From the NCBI GenBank assembly GCA_014058105.1, contig JACGCM010000428.1, positions 1,054,001-1,118,000 on the forward strand: a DNA stretch of 64,000 bases, in the 5' to 3' direction. Shown piece after piece: positions 62,991 to 64,000 of this stretch; the stretch's first letter is position 1, and each line of letters begins with the position of its first letter. Made by a program: the position numbers and the translations under genes. The notes below the pieces were generated by a model that worked only from the letters and a program-made list of their open reading frames with translations, searched no databases and had not been told where the DNA came from. The DNA comes from Kingdonia uniflora. Lineage: Eukaryota; Streptophyta; Magnoliopsida; Ranunculales; Circaeasteraceae.

Positions 62991-64000
62991 CCGTTGCTTT
63001 AGATCGTAATTTTGAGAAGCTTTGCTACCGTCAACTCGTTTGAAAGGTTGGATCATTTTTATGTGTTTCTTTTCGGCCAACAACATGCTTGGATTATTAC
63101 CAAATGAATTAAAAAAATTGCGGTTTGAATTTTGGACCGATACGGATTTCGTACCTCTCCGTTACTTTTTATTGTAATACCAGGAAGCTTTGTTACCGAG
63201 TACTCCTTTGAATGGCTATGCAGTTATTCATAGTTCCATTTTGACCGACAACCTACTAGGAAAGTTACCAAATTAATCGCAATACTCCCAGTTTGAGTCT
63301 TTGCCGGTACGGATTTTGCATCTCTCCATTACTTTAAATTAAAATTCTGTGATTCCTGGCTGCCGATAACTCGTTTGAGAGGTTGTATCATTTTAAAGAT
63401 ATCCTTTTCGAGTGACAACAAGCATGGATAGTTTCCAAATTAATCGCAATACTCCTGGTTTCAATTTTTGACAGGTACAAATTTTGCATCTCTCCGTTGC
63501 TTTAGATCGTAATTCTGAATAGTTAAGATTCCGACAACTCATTCGAGAGGTTGTGCAGTTTTTATGAGTTTCTATTTGACTGATAACAAGCTAGGATAGT
63601 TACCTACTAAATCGTAATAATTGCGATATCAGTTTTTGAACGGTACAGATTTTGAACGTCTCTGTTTCTTTAGATCATAATTCTGAGAAGCTTGGTTACC
63701 GGCAACTCGTTTGGGACGTTGGATAATTTTTTATAGTTTTTTTCCAACCGCCAACATGCTAGGATTGTTACAGGATGAATAACAATATTATGAGAAGCTT
63801 TACTACCGTAAACGTGTTTTAGAGGTTGGATAATTTTTAAGAGCTTCCTTCCAACCGCCAACATGCTAGGATTGTTACCAAATTCATAACAATACTCGCA
63901 GTTTAAATTTTTGACCGGCGCAAATGTCGTACCTCTACGCTGCTTTTGATCATAATTCTGAGAAGATTAGCTACCGTCATCTCGTTTGAGAGGTTAAATT

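Larger units (their letters stand above)
1..64000 (+). repeat. Satellite array of ~168-bp tandem monomers filling the window
   Basis: The CCGTTGCTTTAGAT box recurs every 166-168 bases: its first copies start at 6, 172, 340, 508, 676, 844, 1012 and 1180, and the same spacing holds to the right edge. Other conserved boxes in each monomer are GCTAGGAT, GTTACCAAAT, AATTTTTGACCG and CAACTCGTTTGAGAGG, always on the + strand. That gives about 380 monomers with no unique sequence between them. Monomers are AT-rich and many carry HindIII sites in GAAGCTTGG. Length and organisation are those of centromeric or pericentromeric satellites of eukaryotes. The plant assignment is inference from style, and the family itself is not recognised. 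The array runs off both window edges. Confidence 0.97.
56937..64000 (+). repeat. HOR block 13, right-truncated, >42 monomers without a further F2
   Basis: It starts like blocks 11 and 12 with F2, x, a G-to-C junction near 57285 and C near 57366. A seven-monomer tandem duplication occupies about 58.3-60.6 kb. Cassettes at 60.5-61.1 and 63.1-63.8 kb are about 2.66 kb apart (D at 60942 and 63600), so the unit here is about 16 monomers and has lost F1 and F2. The block runs off the window edge. Confidence 0.68.

Noticed and set aside
1..64000. CRISPR array, because of regular repeats
   Set aside because: The whole 168-base period is repeated, with no short identical repeat alternating with unique spacers, and divergence is spread over the unit.
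1..64000. Human alpha satellite or the Arabidopsis CEN180 family
   Set aside because: Similar unit length, but the conserved boxes read here do not correspond to what I know of either beyond very short matches such as GGCTAC and GGTTGG.
1..64000. Centromeric retrotransposon or other transposon nested in the array
   Set aside because: The monomer period can be followed through the window without a gap longer than a fraction of a monomer. No LTR, polyprotein motif or long A-tail was seen.
1..64000. Inverted segments or strand switches in the array
   Set aside because: The GCTAGGAT and GTTACCAAAT boxes stay on the + strand in every region read, including at the junctions at 29630, 35850, 48140 and 59470.

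Overview
The whole 64 kb window is one uninterrupted satellite-DNA array. Head-to-tail monomers of about 168 bp (roughly 380 of them) run from the first base to the last, all in the same orientation as far as I can read. I see no protein-coding gene, tRNA, rRNA, transposon, CRISPR array or unique spacer. Both edges lie inside the array, so its real ends are outside the window.

Such an array implies a eukaryotic chromosome, most likely centromeric or pericentromeric heterochromatin. Nucleosome-sized AT-rich monomers, HindIII (AAGCTT) sites in many monomers, and variation dominated by C/T and G/A transitions fit a plant satellite best. I do not recognise the family and cannot name a species; an animal origin is not excluded.

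Monomers fall into subfamilies. Here they are phased to the conserved CCGTTGCTTTAGAT box. Type B carries GAAGCTTGGCTACC, GGTTGGATCATTTTT and the ATTGTTA...TAACAAT dyad. Type A carries GATTCTTTGCTACC, GGTTGTATAGTTTTT and GATAGTTACCAAATTAAT. Distinct variants are labelled E1, E2, H, D, C, G, F1 and F2. They recur in fixed order in places: F1-F2-x-G-A-B-E1-E2-H-D-C is the usual backbone. The result is an irregular higher-order repeat (HOR), not a single fixed-length one.

Using F2 as anchor, the array divides at 2158, 6040, 10064, 14472, 17306, 20276, 28640, 41847, 47043, 49054, 53916 and 56937. The intervals hold about 23, 24, 26, 17, 17, 50, 79, 31, 12, 29 and 18 monomers, then a last stretch of about 42 with no F2. 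The centre (about 20.5-42.8 kb) is a large tandem segmental duplication with a second duplication nested inside it. A block at about 8.4-11.1 kb reappears about 37 kb away at 45.4-48.1 kb. The right third (49-64 kb) uses rearranged units joined through a shared G-to-C junction.

The interest is in how the array evolved: out-of-register duplications, templated micro-insertions, small-homology deletions and reused monomer cassettes. Open frames on the minus strand are a by-product of 168 being 3 x 56. I found no evidence of a new gene system.
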